From the NCBI GenBank assembly GCA_017163975.1, contig JAFFSR010000004.1, positions 3,410,001 through 3,474,000 on the forward strand: 64,000 bases of DNA, read 5' to 3'. The DNA comes from Anastatus disparis. Lineage: Eukaryota > Arthropoda > Insecta > Hymenoptera > Eupelmidae. The notes under the pieces are model-generated. The model ran no database searches, was not told where the DNA came from, and saw nothing but the letters and a program-made list of their open reading frames with translations. Shown here one piece after another: positions 1-9,503 of the stretch (position 1 is the first letter of the stretch; each line of letters opens with the position of its first letter). Position numbers and translations under genes: made by a program.

Positions 1-511
1 ACAGAAAAGAAATACAATGGTTAATTATTTAACAAAGTAACCTCGGCGGGTAAATTCGCGACCTACTTTATCGGCGGAGTTCGGCGCGGTCGGTAACGGA
101 GCCAGGTAAGGTAATACAGGAGAACTAGGATGGTAACCCTCTAAACCATAAGTGGAGAAGAGGGGGGAGGCTTTTGGTCGAAGACCAACGGAGGACTCTA
201 CCCCGACCAGCGATGGTGGAGGTAGTAGCTAGGAGTCAGTGTCGGGCAATCCCACCCTTACACTGACGGATAGATAGGATACTATGCCGGGCAATCCCAC
301 CCTTACATAGTTTAAGACAGGAGTATAGGAAAGGATAACTCCCACTGTGCCGAGCAATCCCACTCTTACACAGAGGAAGGGGAGAGAGTCTTATGCTGGC
401 TCGGCGGCTCGCTTATATATGCTATGGAGCTCGCTATTCCCGTTGCGGGAGTAGCGCCTCGTAGCGGCTGAGCGCAGGTACTGCGTCTAGCGCAATTTTT
501 GAATCGTCGCA
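1..511 (-). repeat. 3' LTR of gypsy element (cut by window edge)
   Basis: This is a direct repeat of 6503-7013, with two differences seen by eye (G/A at about 49 and at about 494), so the LTRs are about 99.6% identical over the compared part. Relative to the minus-strand element this is the 3' LTR; its other half lies outside the window. It ends in GTCGCA on the plus strand, i.e. the LTR starts TGCGAC in element sense. A purine tract (plus-strand CCCCCCTCGC, 514-523) sits next to it and fits a polypurine tract. Low divergence means a recent insertion. Confidence 0.93.
236..373 (-). other. Three covarying hairpins in LTR (3' copy)
   Basis: Three hairpins in a row share one loop, TAAGRGTGGGATTGCYCGG in element sense. 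Outer stems are 236-242/260-266 (TCAGTGT/ACACTGA), 281-286/306-311 (ACTATG/CATAGT) and 345-349/369-373 (CTGTG/CACAG). Stem sequences differ while pairing is kept. Inside the loop a second 3-bp stem also co-varies, GGG/CCC in two copies and GAG/CTC in the third. The second LTR has the same structure at 6738-6875. Confidence 0.8.
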
Positions 512-749
512 CACCCCCCTCGCTTGGGAGAGTGAAGCTTGCGATCGAACCTAAACTAAACTACTAGGTTAAGTAACCTTAATCATACTTAGTATCATTA
601 ATTAAATATTATTTATATAAATAAAAAAAAGAAATTTAAATAAATGAGAATAAGTAAAAAAAAATCATGCTTAAGCTTACTTTTACAAAAGAAAAAGAAT
701 ACTGACTCAACTAAAATTACTATTTTCGTACGAAAGGGGAAAAATATAT

Positions 750-1256
750 TTACAAGAATAACATAATACAGAATGTAGACTCACCAACTGGCCGTTTCTT
801 TAGTACTTTTTCTACCTTACCGGTAGCCTTCTCCAACAACAGGGTGTACCGGTGTCCTCCGGCAATAACTTTCATTTTCCTGACCCCTGTTGGCACGACA
901 AATACTGTGCCATTTGGCAAGGTGTTGGTAGTTAAGGACCTTCCCTTCTTGTCCGATGATGGTGATGTGCTTGACTTCGGGGCCCTTGAAGTGGAGGTGG
1001 CCGTGCAACAAACCTTAGGCTTTCGAGGGGCGAGCGTAGATGGTATTGGCGCGGATCTCACGGTGGCCACCTGTTGGTCGCGTCGGCGTCGGGCCTCCTC
1101 GATCACCTGTCGTAACTTGTCTGGAGGTGCGGTGACGCTGGTGATATACGGCTTATTGCGCGGCTTACTTGGGTCAAGGGGCCGCGGAGTCATGACTTGC
1201 GTCGGGTGTGTAGGCGGACGAGCGATGAAATAATTTACATCGTATGATGGTTCCAT
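750..1256 (-). CDS. Gypsy element third ORF, unknown function
   Basis: A 168-residue ORF lies between the end of pol and the 3' LTR, on the element's coding strand, where env or an accessory gene would sit. I chose the ATG at 1256-1254 (product begins MEPSYDVNYF); an upstream GTG extends it by nine codons. The product is Pro/Arg/Ser/Thr-rich with a basic stretch (EEARRRR) and a more hydrophobic C-terminal segment (GTVFVVPTGVRKMKVIAGG). There is no signal peptide, membrane segment or Cys pattern, so it does not look like an envelope protein. I recognise no domain. It probably needs a spliced or subgenomic RNA. It could be a nucleic-acid-binding accessory protein, but that is a guess. Confidence 0.55.
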   Translation of the reverse strand: MEPSYDVNYFIARPPTHPTQVMTPRPLDPSKPRNKPYITSVTAPPDKLRQVIEEARRRRDQQVATVRSAPIPSTLAPRKPKVCCTATSTSRAPKSSTSPSSDKKGRSLTTNTLPNGTVFVVPTGVRKMKVIAGGHRYTLLLEKATGKVEKVLKKRPVGESTFCIMLFL

Positions 1257-1363
1257 TATGGAGAGGCAAGTGACTCGTTGCACGGCAGTTGAATGAATGA
1301 TCAGCGAGTTCGTCGGAGCTGATATTTATACCCCACTCCGGTATTGGTGGGGGGAGGTTCGGT

Positions 1364-4300
1364 TTAATGTGCAGGTTTAAGATCTTTTATGTGCACATGA
1401 CGGGTGATCGAGCCGTCTTGTGCTTTTAGATCGAAAATTACGGGTGAAATGATTTTTTTCACGGTGTACGGTCCGATGTATTTCTCGGAAAGCTTAGCAG
1501 CTTTATCGGCGGCTTTATTAGAGAGCGTATGATGCCTTTTAAACACGGATTCGTTTAATTTAGGAGACCAGCTCCTCCTACGCAAGTTTTAGTAGTGACT
1601 TTGTTTACTAAAACTGTGCGCGAGGTTATTTTTCGCGAGCATTAATGCGTATTTTAGTTTTGCTAACTCGGAGAGTCTATCGCATTTCTCGCGATTCTGA
1701 TTTAAAGCCCCGGGGGCGACAAATTCTCTACCCGTGTTAGGTTAAGCGGGTGTGAATCCCGTGGATTCGCTGCGAGCGGTGTTGTAAGCGAAGGCTATCT
1801 CGGGTATTTTGCTGTCCCAGGTGTTGTGTTTTTTACCGACGTATTGGCGTATCATTGTTTTGATGACTCGATTTGCTCTCTCTACGGGGTTGCATTGCGG
1901 GGTGTAACTTGGCGTGAATCTCGCCTTAATCCCGTATTGTTTTAAGAAAGCGGCCATTTTATGACCTTTAAATTGTACGCCGTTATCACTTACGACGGTA
2001 GTAGGGCAACCGTAGCGGAGAACAATTTGTTCTTTTAACGCTTTGATGACGGTTTTTGCAGTGGCTCTACGTAGAGGACGAAGTTCGACCCATTTAGAAA
2101 AACGATCTTGCATTACGAGCAACTGCGCGTTTTGGTCTTTTGTCCGGGGTAGTGGGCCAACGAGGTCAATGGACACCATCTCCCAAGGCGCGTTTACCGG
2201 CGTTGCGTGCATGAAGCCCGGCGGTTTGTTCTGAAGCACTTTGTGCTTTTGACAATTTGTGCACTTTTTGACGTAATTTGCGCCGTCTTTGAGCATCTTT
2301 GGCCAAAAATAGCGCTGGGAAAGTCGGGCGAGTGTTTTAAAAACGCCTAAATGGCCGGCGGTGACGTCATCATGAACCTCCTTGAGCACTTGGTCTCATT
2401 CGTACACGGGTACGCACAATTTCCACGAGGAACCGGTATCTAGATAATTGAGTGTTAAATCGTGGGCGCGATGATGAAAGAGACGACCATCTTTGGTGCA
2501 GAAATCCGAGAAATTCTGGGGGTTTTCGGTTACTTGGTCGAAAAGGTCATTGTACCAAGGACAGTGTTGAGTGGAAGCTGTGGCGCAGGTGTTAGTTGGT
2601 TGCCTGGACAAGATATCGGCGACGGTGTTGTCTATGCCGCGTCTATAACGTATTTCGTAGTCCCATTGGCTTAACTCTAACGCCCAGCGGGCTAAACGAC
2701 CGGAAGGATTATCAATCTTATCTAACCACTTCAATGAGAGGTGGTCGGTAATAACCACAAAATGGTGACCCTCCAGGTAGTCGCGCATCTTCCATATTCC
2801 CCATTTGACGGCGAGACATTCAAGTTCCGTTACGGAATAATTGCGTTCTGCTTTGTTCAAAGACCGGCTAGCGTAAGCGATTACATGTTCTTTTCCGTCT
2901 ATTTCCTGCGTGAGTACGGCTCCAAGTCCTTCTAGGCTTGCGTCTGTTTGAAGCGAGAAGGTCTTGGTCCAATCAGGACACATCAGGACAGGTGCGGAAG
3001 TTAGTTGACGTTTTATTTCATCAAACGCTTTTTGTTGAGGTTTTTTCCAGGCCCATTTCGTTTGCTTGCGCAATAATAAGTTCAGCGGAGCTGCGACCCG
3101 AGAAGCGTCTTTGACGAAACGACGATACCACGAGAGAAGACCGAGAAACCGGCGCAACTCTTTGACGTTCGTGGGTGGTGGTAAGTTAGCTAAAGGCGTG
3201 ATTTTATCGGTGTCTGTGTGCAGGCCTTGCTCGTCAATTATATGACCTAAGTATTTCAAGCTTTTACGTGCGAAAACGCATTTATCCGGGTTAGGCCGTA
3301 AGTTAGCTTGTCGTAAACGATTGAAAACGGCGTCTAAGTGTTGAATGTGTTCATCTAAGGAGCTCGAGACGACGATAATGTCATCTAAGTATGCGAACAC
3401 GTTAGGTGAAAGATCCGGCGTAATTACTCGATCGAGAAGACGCTGAAAAGTGGCGGTCGCCGAATGTAAGCCAAAAGGCATGACCTTGAACTCAAAAAGA
3501 CCTTTGCCAGCTACTGTGAAGGCGGTAGTGGCACAGCTTTGTGGAGTCAGAGGCACTTGCCAGTAGCCGTTCTTCAGATCGATCGTTGAAAGATAACGTG
3601 CATTTCGCAAACGGTCGAGGATTGCGTTGATCCGCGGTAATGGATACGCATCCTTTTTGCTAACTGCGTTTAACTTGCGGAAGTCGATGCAAAAACGAGG
3701 TTTTCCGTCTTTCTTTTTTACTAACACGACGGGTGAACTCCACGGGCTATGAGAAGGACAGATGACTCCTTCTGCTAACATCTTATCGACTTCTTGATTA
3801 ATTATGGCCTTCGTAGCCGGATTACGAGGGCGATAACGTTGTTTAATCGGCGTGGGATCGAGCAGTTTGATTTCGTGCTCAATAAGGGGAGTTCGGCCGC
3901 TCACGTCGTTGAATTTTTGCAGTTCTGTTTTTAAAAACTCGTTTAATCGAGTCTCTTCGTCCGGAGATAAAGAGTGGAGGCCGGATGTTGCGTAAGCCGA
4001 GCAGTTTTGTGTACTTTGACCGTACGAAGTGGGCTCGATAGATTTTATTTCCTGTCCTTCTAGTATTATTTGAATGCGAAGTTTCTTTAGCAAGTCCATA
4101 CCGAGTAAGAAATCGAAATTCAAGTTCGTCATAATTGCGAAGCTATGTTTTACACGACGACCTTTGTATGTGAGTATTCCGGAAATGGCTTGACTAGACC
4201 GAGTTTCTGTTCCGTCGGCTAGGCCTATTATACAATGGTCTTCGTTGATTGTCCAACCTTCTTTAATACAATGGTCGATAATTTCCGGTCTGGCAAAAGA

Positions 4301-4462
4301 AGTAATTGATCCCGGATCTACTAAAGATTTTAGCGACTTGTCACCCACGCGAAAATAAATAATATACCGGTTTTCGTTGGAAAGGTGAGTGCAAGGCGGG
4401 TTATAGGTCGGACGGTGCCTTATTGCCGGCCGACCCGTCTTGAGTTTTCCGCCCCTTTGCAC
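1364..4462 (-). pseudogene. pol: Gypsy pol (PR-RT-RH-IN) with three in-frame stops
   Basis: One reading frame runs through the whole region, interrupted only by single stop codons: after VPVYE (near 2396), after GFTPA (near 1742) and just upstream of NLRRRSW (near 1588). No frameshift is needed. Order in element sense: protease-like segment with LVDPGS where D-S/T-G is expected, RT with FCIDFRKLN and YLDD, RNase H with TDASLEGLGAVL, then integrase with the HHCC finger (HDDVTAGHLG ... CTNCQKHK) and DDE residues (SIDLVGP, SDNGVQF, NPVERANR), and a C-terminal KYIGPYTVKKI segment typical of Ty3/gypsy. The frame is -1 relative to gag and overlaps it at 4420-4462, fitting -1 frameshift expression. 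The first stop (TGA) could come from CGA by CpG decay. The altered protease motif and the stops make this copy unlikely to be autonomous. Confidence 0.93.
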
Positions 4463-5490
4463 TTGCAGTTAATGGTCATGATGCCGTCCTTTCCGCAAAA
4501 TGAGCAGAATAACCGTCCTTTATTTGTGCAGTCGTAGCGACTGTGACCTTCTTCCTTACACTTCCAACAATTTTTGGACCGGGAGTATCGCTGGGTATTA
4601 AACGTCGCGGTGGATGAGTTCGGACGAACGGGTTTTGGTTGTGAGTCTATGATTTGATTTTTCACCTCTTCTATCTCCTCGACACGTTGTATTAATTGTT
4701 CGACCGTGGTGAAATCTGATCGGCGAATGTGCAGGCGTAGAACCGGTTTCATGTTATTAAATATATTTTCAATCTGATGTTCAGGTGTTAAATTACCGCG
4801 TCGCCGCATTAAGGTAGCTAACGAAGTGACATACTTCCGGATGTCTTCTTTTTCTCCTTGTTTGCGATCTATTATTAATCGGTCAAGATGGCGTAGTTCG
4901 CTGGGAGATAAATAATAATCACGTAAACGCGTGATTAATTGCCGAAAAGATGTTATTTCGGGAGCGCAATTTCTATACCATAACTGTGCATCTCCGCGTA
5001 GTAATTCGGGAAACCCTTGAAGGAATTTCGCGTTCGGAATTTCGTATGCGATTTTTAGGTCCTGCACTCTTTCTAGAAACGTGTAAACGTCCTTACCGTC
5101 AAAGTGTACGTTCCATTTTCTCATTTGATCAATGGTACGCGCGGTGTCGTTAGGGAGTTGAACGATGATCGGTGTACTACTAGTTGAACTTCCGGCATTT
5201 GATAAAGACGACAGCGCGTTTACAATTATCGAGTTGGTGTCGGTTTGTCTACTCGCACTAATCGTACCTAATAATTCGGCATTTAACAAAAGATCGGCGT
5301 TTTTATCGGTTTCTTCGTTATAATCGATGGGGTCATCGGGTGCGTTTTTGTACAAGTCTAGGTGACGCGATACATAACTTAAAAATAAAGCGCGCTGCTC
5401 TATGAGAGTTCCGGATGTTGATATACGAGCGTCGCGTAGGTGTTCTGCGAGTTCGGAGGGGGTCAATTTATAAACCCAGTGTTTCTTCAT
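4420..5490 (-). CDS. gag: Gypsy gag polyprotein
   Basis: This 356-residue Gag is intact and starts at ATG 5490-5488. It would form the retrotransposon particle. The central part (FDGKDVYTFLERVQDL ... LRGDAQLWYRN ... RLRDYYLSPSE) is a standard retrotransposon-gag capsid-like region. The C-terminus holds a zinc knuckle, CWKCKEEGHSRYDC (CX2CX4HX4C), then a second Cys-rich run (CSFCGKDG ... INCKC) without the His spacing. The 3' end overlaps the pol frame by 43 nt in a -1 relation. The leader upstream runs 5491-5892 to the primer-binding site. Unlike pol, gag carries no stops, so particle protein may still be made. Confidence 0.92.
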   Translation of the reverse strand: MKKHWVYKLTPSELAEHLRDARISTSGTLIEQRALFLSYVSRHLDLYKNAPDDPIDYNEETDKNADLLLNAELLGTISASRQTDTNSIIVNALSSLSNAGSSTSSTPIIVQLPNDTARTIDQMRKWNVHFDGKDVYTFLERVQDLKIAYEIPNAKFLQGFPELLRGDAQLWYRNCAPEITSFRQLITRLRDYYLSPSELRHLDRLIIDRKQGEKEDIRKYVTSLATLMRRRGNLTPEHQIENIFNNMKPVLRLHIRRSDFTTVEQLIQRVEEIEEVKNQIIDSQPKPVRPNSSTATFNTQRYSRSKNCWKCKEEGHSRYDCTNKGRLFCSFCGKDGIMTINCKCKGAENSRRVGRQ

Positions 5491-5892
5491 TTCGGTATTA
5501 TAGTATATATAACGGAAGAGAGAAAGAAAAAAATTTTTATACCCTAATATCTAAGTCGGTCAAGAAGAGTATAACTTAATCACCAGTTTACATGTAAGAT
5601 TTTCCCATCTAGGATTCGCTAACGCTGGGAGAGAATGAACGAAATGCAAAGAAAAAGGACAGACCGCTGTCTGTTAACACTTATGCGGATTTTGCGGATG
5701 ATTTTATTTTATGACCGCGGCAAAAATAGAATTATATCAAAAATAGATTCAAAAATGGTAAAACTAGGTTTTTATCGGAAACGCGGGTGAGGTTTTTGGG
5801 CGCCATGCAACTTAAGTTGCAGAATTAGAAAGTTAAATTAGAATTTTAATTTTACTTGCACGGAAAAGAATCACGAAAAAAAAATTTTTCCG
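5491..5892 (-). other. Gypsy 5' leader, no gene
   Basis: Untranslated leader between primer-binding site and gag in the minus-strand element. I see no ORF of note. Confidence 0.6.
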
Positions 5893-5912
5893 GTCCCTGT
5901 TCGGTTGCGCCA
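5893..5912 (-). promoter_or_regulatory. Primer-binding site, Lys tRNA type
   Basis: The minus strand reads TGGCGCAACCGAACAGGGAC directly inside the 5' LTR boundary. This is the classic lysine-tRNA PBS with two extra bases (AA) after TGGCGC. It fixes the inner LTR end at 5913. Confidence 0.8.
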
Positions 5913-7013
5913 TGTAACGTTTGGCCTTTTTGCCTCGATTAGATCTTGATATCGTAGGCGTCAGACTTTTAGAGGGCGCTGCAGGTGTTGATTCTCGGAG
6001 GCCAAAGTTCAAACTTACATACTAAGCTAACCTAACCTTATTAAATTAATAAAATTAATAATAAGAGAGATAAATTAAAAATAAATTAAAATCCATTTAA
6101 ATATTTAAAAAGAAAAATATAAATGATTAAGAAAAAGAAAATAATATTAATTAAAAGAAATAATAAATAAATGATCCAAAGCTAATCTATCCTTACGTAC
6201 TAAGTGATAACGATAATGAGAGGAAGCAGGATGGGTACTGCGAACTGGTGGTTAAGTTCAAACACGACACTTTGGGTTTAAACTTAAATTATCTTTTCTT
6301 TTATATTTATCAATAATAAAAAGATAACAAAAATAATTACAACGCCGATTTCAGTAATACTTAATAACAAAAACAAAAATGAAAATTATGATTGAGTGAA
6401 ATGACATTTCGCACGTTGCGAAGGAAATAGAAAAAGATTTTTAGTTCTCTCCTTGACCGCTAGGTGGCGCTATGTCGTATTTATCGGCTGTAACAAATAA
6501 AAACAGAAAAGAAATACAATGGTTAATTATTTAACAAAGTAACCTCGGCGAGTAAATTCGCGACCTACTTTATCGGCGGAGTTCGGCGCGGTCGGTAACG
6601 GAGCCAGGTAAGGTAATACAGGAGAACTAGGATGGTAACCCTCTAAACCATAAGTGGAGAAGAGGGGGGAGGCTTTTGGTCGAAGACCAACGGAGGACTC
6701 TACCCCGACCAGCGATGGTGGAGGTAGTAGCTAGGAGTCAGTGTCGGGCAATCCCACCCTTACACTGACGGATAGATAGGATACTATGCCGGGCAATCCC
6801 ACCCTTACATAGTTTAAGACAGGAGTATAGGAAAGGATAACTCCCACTGTGCCGAGCAATCCCACTCTTACACAGAGGAAGGGGAGAGAGTCTTATGCTG
6901 GCTCGGCGGCTCGCTTATATATGCTATGGAGCTCGCTATTCCCGTTGCGGGAGTAGCGCCTCGTAGCGGCTGAGCGCAGGTACTGCGTCTAGCGCGATTT
7001 TTGAATCGTCGCA
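5913..7013 (-). repeat. 5' LTR of gypsy element (~1.1 kb)
   Basis: Starts TGTAACG next to the PBS and ends GTCGCA on the plus strand, so it is TG...CA in both directions, about 1101 bp. Its 6503-7013 half matches 1-511. On the minus strand a TATATAAG box lies at 6921-6914, which would place transcription start near 6885, just before the hairpin array at 6875-6738. The array would therefore be near the 5' end of the genomic RNA and be repeated near its 3' end. Confidence 0.85.
6738..6875 (-). other. Three covarying hairpins in LTR (5' copy)
   Basis: Same three hairpins as at 236-373, offset by 6502 bp. Positioned about 10-150 nt downstream of the predicted transcription start, so probably in the genomic RNA leader. 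Confidence 0.8.
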
Positions 7014-7014
7014 C

Positions 7015-7390
7015 TTTATAAATAAAAGATAAAATAAATCTTATTTCATTTCATTTTCATAATAACAATGAGTATTTAGTTCATCAATAAATAATATATT
7101 CTTTAATTTCTAAATTTATGTTACCTATAAATAAAAAAAATTCAATTTTTATATTTTTTATAGTAAACATAAATGAGAATTATGCAATATTACAATATTT
7201 TTTGTTACCTTTTATTTCAATAAACGTTTATTGTATTCTAAACAAAAAAATTAAACGAATAAATCCATTTTTACAAGTTAAAAAGTCGCATAGAGCAGCG
7301 ACGGGACTCAGAATGTTTGGAAACAAATTCTTTTAGTCAGCGAGTGGGGGTAACGCACGAGCGAGTCGATGGAGGAGAAGGCGGCGGGAC
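7015..7390. other. AT-rich spacer, no gene
   Basis: AT-rich DNA, then a more GC-rich 100 bp. I see no coding or RNA gene. Confidence 0.5.
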
Positions 7391-8668
7391 TCAGATCGTC
7401 GACTGTATTTCTATTTCTCTGTGTGTGTAGTCATCGTCGATCCAGATGCCTGTGCCTCTTAAGTTAGCTTTATTTTTCATGATTTCAATTTTATTTTTAA
7501 GCGATTCCAGCTTTAGTACCAATCCCCCTCCTATAGGTTTAATGTTTTCGATATATATTGGAAGGCCTAATTCTTTCCATACAATCTCTTTTATTTCTTT
7601 TTGTATACCCTTACCAACTGTTCTCACGCCTCTTATAAATATATTTCTTGTTCTTTCCAATCTTTCTATCGTTTCGTATTTGTGTTCTGTTTTCGATAGT
7701 GCTTCTGGTATTTTTTTTAAATAGTTTCGCACCGGCCGGTCACTACCTTTTGCGGGGCCATCTATTTTATTACTATCCTTGTCTTGCTTGTCTTTTTTGC
7801 TTACGATCGCACTGGCAGTTTGAAGTCTATCCTCATCGTTCTTTTCTGTTTCGTTTTCGTTTATGCTACTCATTGAAGTGTTTCCCTCTTTCTCTGTATT
7901 GCTTGTAGTGTTTGTAAATTCTGTATTGTTTGTTGTGTTCGTTTTTTGTGCTTCTAACATTACTCCCGGTTCGTTCTTATTCGATGTTTTTTTTCATTCC
8001 TGCCATTCGTTTTTTAATACTGTTATTTCATCTCTTAAATTAATTATAATTTCCCTCATTTTGTTCTTTTCTAATTCGTTTTCTGTCTCTTTTCTTTTAA
8101 AACTTTCTACCGTTTCTTTTAAGATATTTAGTTCTTTTTTCACTTCCAGTATTTTTAAATCCTACTTATTTTTGTTTTCTTTATTTTCCTGTGTGTTCCA
8201 CGTGTGATCGCATGTTTGTGTCTCTTTTTCTGTATGAGTATTGTGTTCTTGTTGGATGTAGATTAAATCAGATCGTAGTTCATGTAGGGTTGCTGTTTGT
8301 TGAGTATTCTCTCTTTTTTCCTCATTTTTACTATCATTAACGTCAGTGAGTAGCTCTGTTCCACTTCCATCTTGTTTGTCTCTCTCGGATGGCATGGTCA
8401 TTCCCTGTTTTATCGGTTGCAGCGAATGCATGAGTTTGTCTCTCTTTACAAAGGGAGTTTCTAAACTCGCGTTTTCTACTAAGAATTTTTCTAATGTATT
8501 TTTACCGTCCACTTGATTAGTTTTATTTTTTACCCTTCTCCCTCTCGGTCTTTTTATTTTTATAGTCTTTTCCGAGTCCATTTCACTATCACTTATACTT
8601 TCTCTATCCTCCTTTTCTTTCTCTTTTTCTTTTCCCGGCATTATTGCGTTCTCTTCCATAACCTCCAA
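7391..8668 (-). pseudogene. LINE ORF1 remnant
   Basis: One minus-strand frame from 8668 to 7391 carries two in-frame stops (near 8162 and near 7990). The N-terminal part is highly charged (KEKEKEKEDRES), the middle reads as a Lys/Glu-rich coiled coil, and the C-terminal part contains RTRNIFIRGVRTVGKG, LESLKNKIEIMKNK and GIWIDDDYTHRE, the pattern of ORF1 proteins of insect non-LTR retrotransposons. The zinc-knuckle or RNA-binding tail that usually follows is missing, because the sequence changes abruptly at about 7390. No ORF2 lies nearby, so this is an isolated fragment. Assignment to a LINE clade is not possible from this piece. Confidence 0.65.
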
Positions 8669-9000
8669 TTTAGGTAAATAGTTTTCCTAACTGTTTTTAA
8701 TAATCTTCCCGGTCGAAGCCCTTTGTGTACTTTTTTTATTTCAATTAATTACAGAGCTACTTTTCCACGATGCGCACCAACCGGAAGTCTCATCACTTTA
8801 ATATAATAGTAGTAATAGTAATATTTTGAATTGATTATTTTATTAAGCACATATTCTTTCAGTAACAAAGACAAAATTCTTCTATTAAAATGGATCTAAT
8901 CTAAATATATTTTCGAATGGCACCAAGTACCGATGGTATAAGTTTATGATTCCATATACTAGTAAGGGTAGTTAATTTAAAGTTTAATTAAATAGAAGTT
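8669..9000. other. Intergenic, no gene
   Basis: AT-rich sequence between the LINE remnant and the Copia target site; nothing recognised. Confidence 0.5.
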
Positions 9001-9005
9001 GTTAC

Positions 9006-9248
9006 TGTTAAATAATTAATAAAAGCAGAGCACAATTTATATTAAATGAAAAGTATTTATTTAATCAATACAAGAATAACTTAATTAAATGATCTCTCTA
9101 TACAATAATGAAATACAAGCTCTGACTTTAACAGACGGACTTGAACTGAACTGAACGACGACGAGACGCAACTTGATTCTCTTCAACTGTCTATTAAAAT
9201 ATTCTCAATAGGTGGCGACACCTAGTATGAGTGTGTATATTTTCAACA
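9006..9248 (-). repeat. Copia 3' LTR
   Basis: 243 bp, TG...CA, indistinguishable by eye from 15915-16157. Preceded by the GTTAC target duplication. Confidence 0.95.
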
Positions 9249-9259
9249 CTCCCTCCCAC
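9249..9259 (-). promoter_or_regulatory. Copia polypurine tract
   Basis: Sense strand reads GTGGGAGGGAG directly before the 3' LTR, the expected position of the plus-strand primer. Confidence 0.8.
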
Positions 9260-9503
9260 ACTCATACATATTTTAATTAAAGGAGTTGTAGCATATTTCT
9301 CGTTCCTATTGTTTCTGTTCTGATCGTTCATTTAGTTCCTGTAATATAGAGGAAAAGTTTGTTAATAACTTAACTAAAATACATATCAGAAATATAATCA
9401 GTCAATGTTATCAGTCGTTAAATATTTGTTTGGTCAGTCGTTCATGTAATTCAAATGACAAAGGTTTTGTGAATACATCAGTTATCTGACTTTTAGAGGA
9501 AAT

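Noticed and set aside
243..368. LTR repeats as transcription-factor sites in tandem
   Set aside because: Not excluded as DNA sites, but compensating changes in both stems fit RNA structure better.
844..1233. Plus-strand open frame opposite the gypsy third ORF
   Set aside because: Antisense shadow; the element's coding strand is minus.
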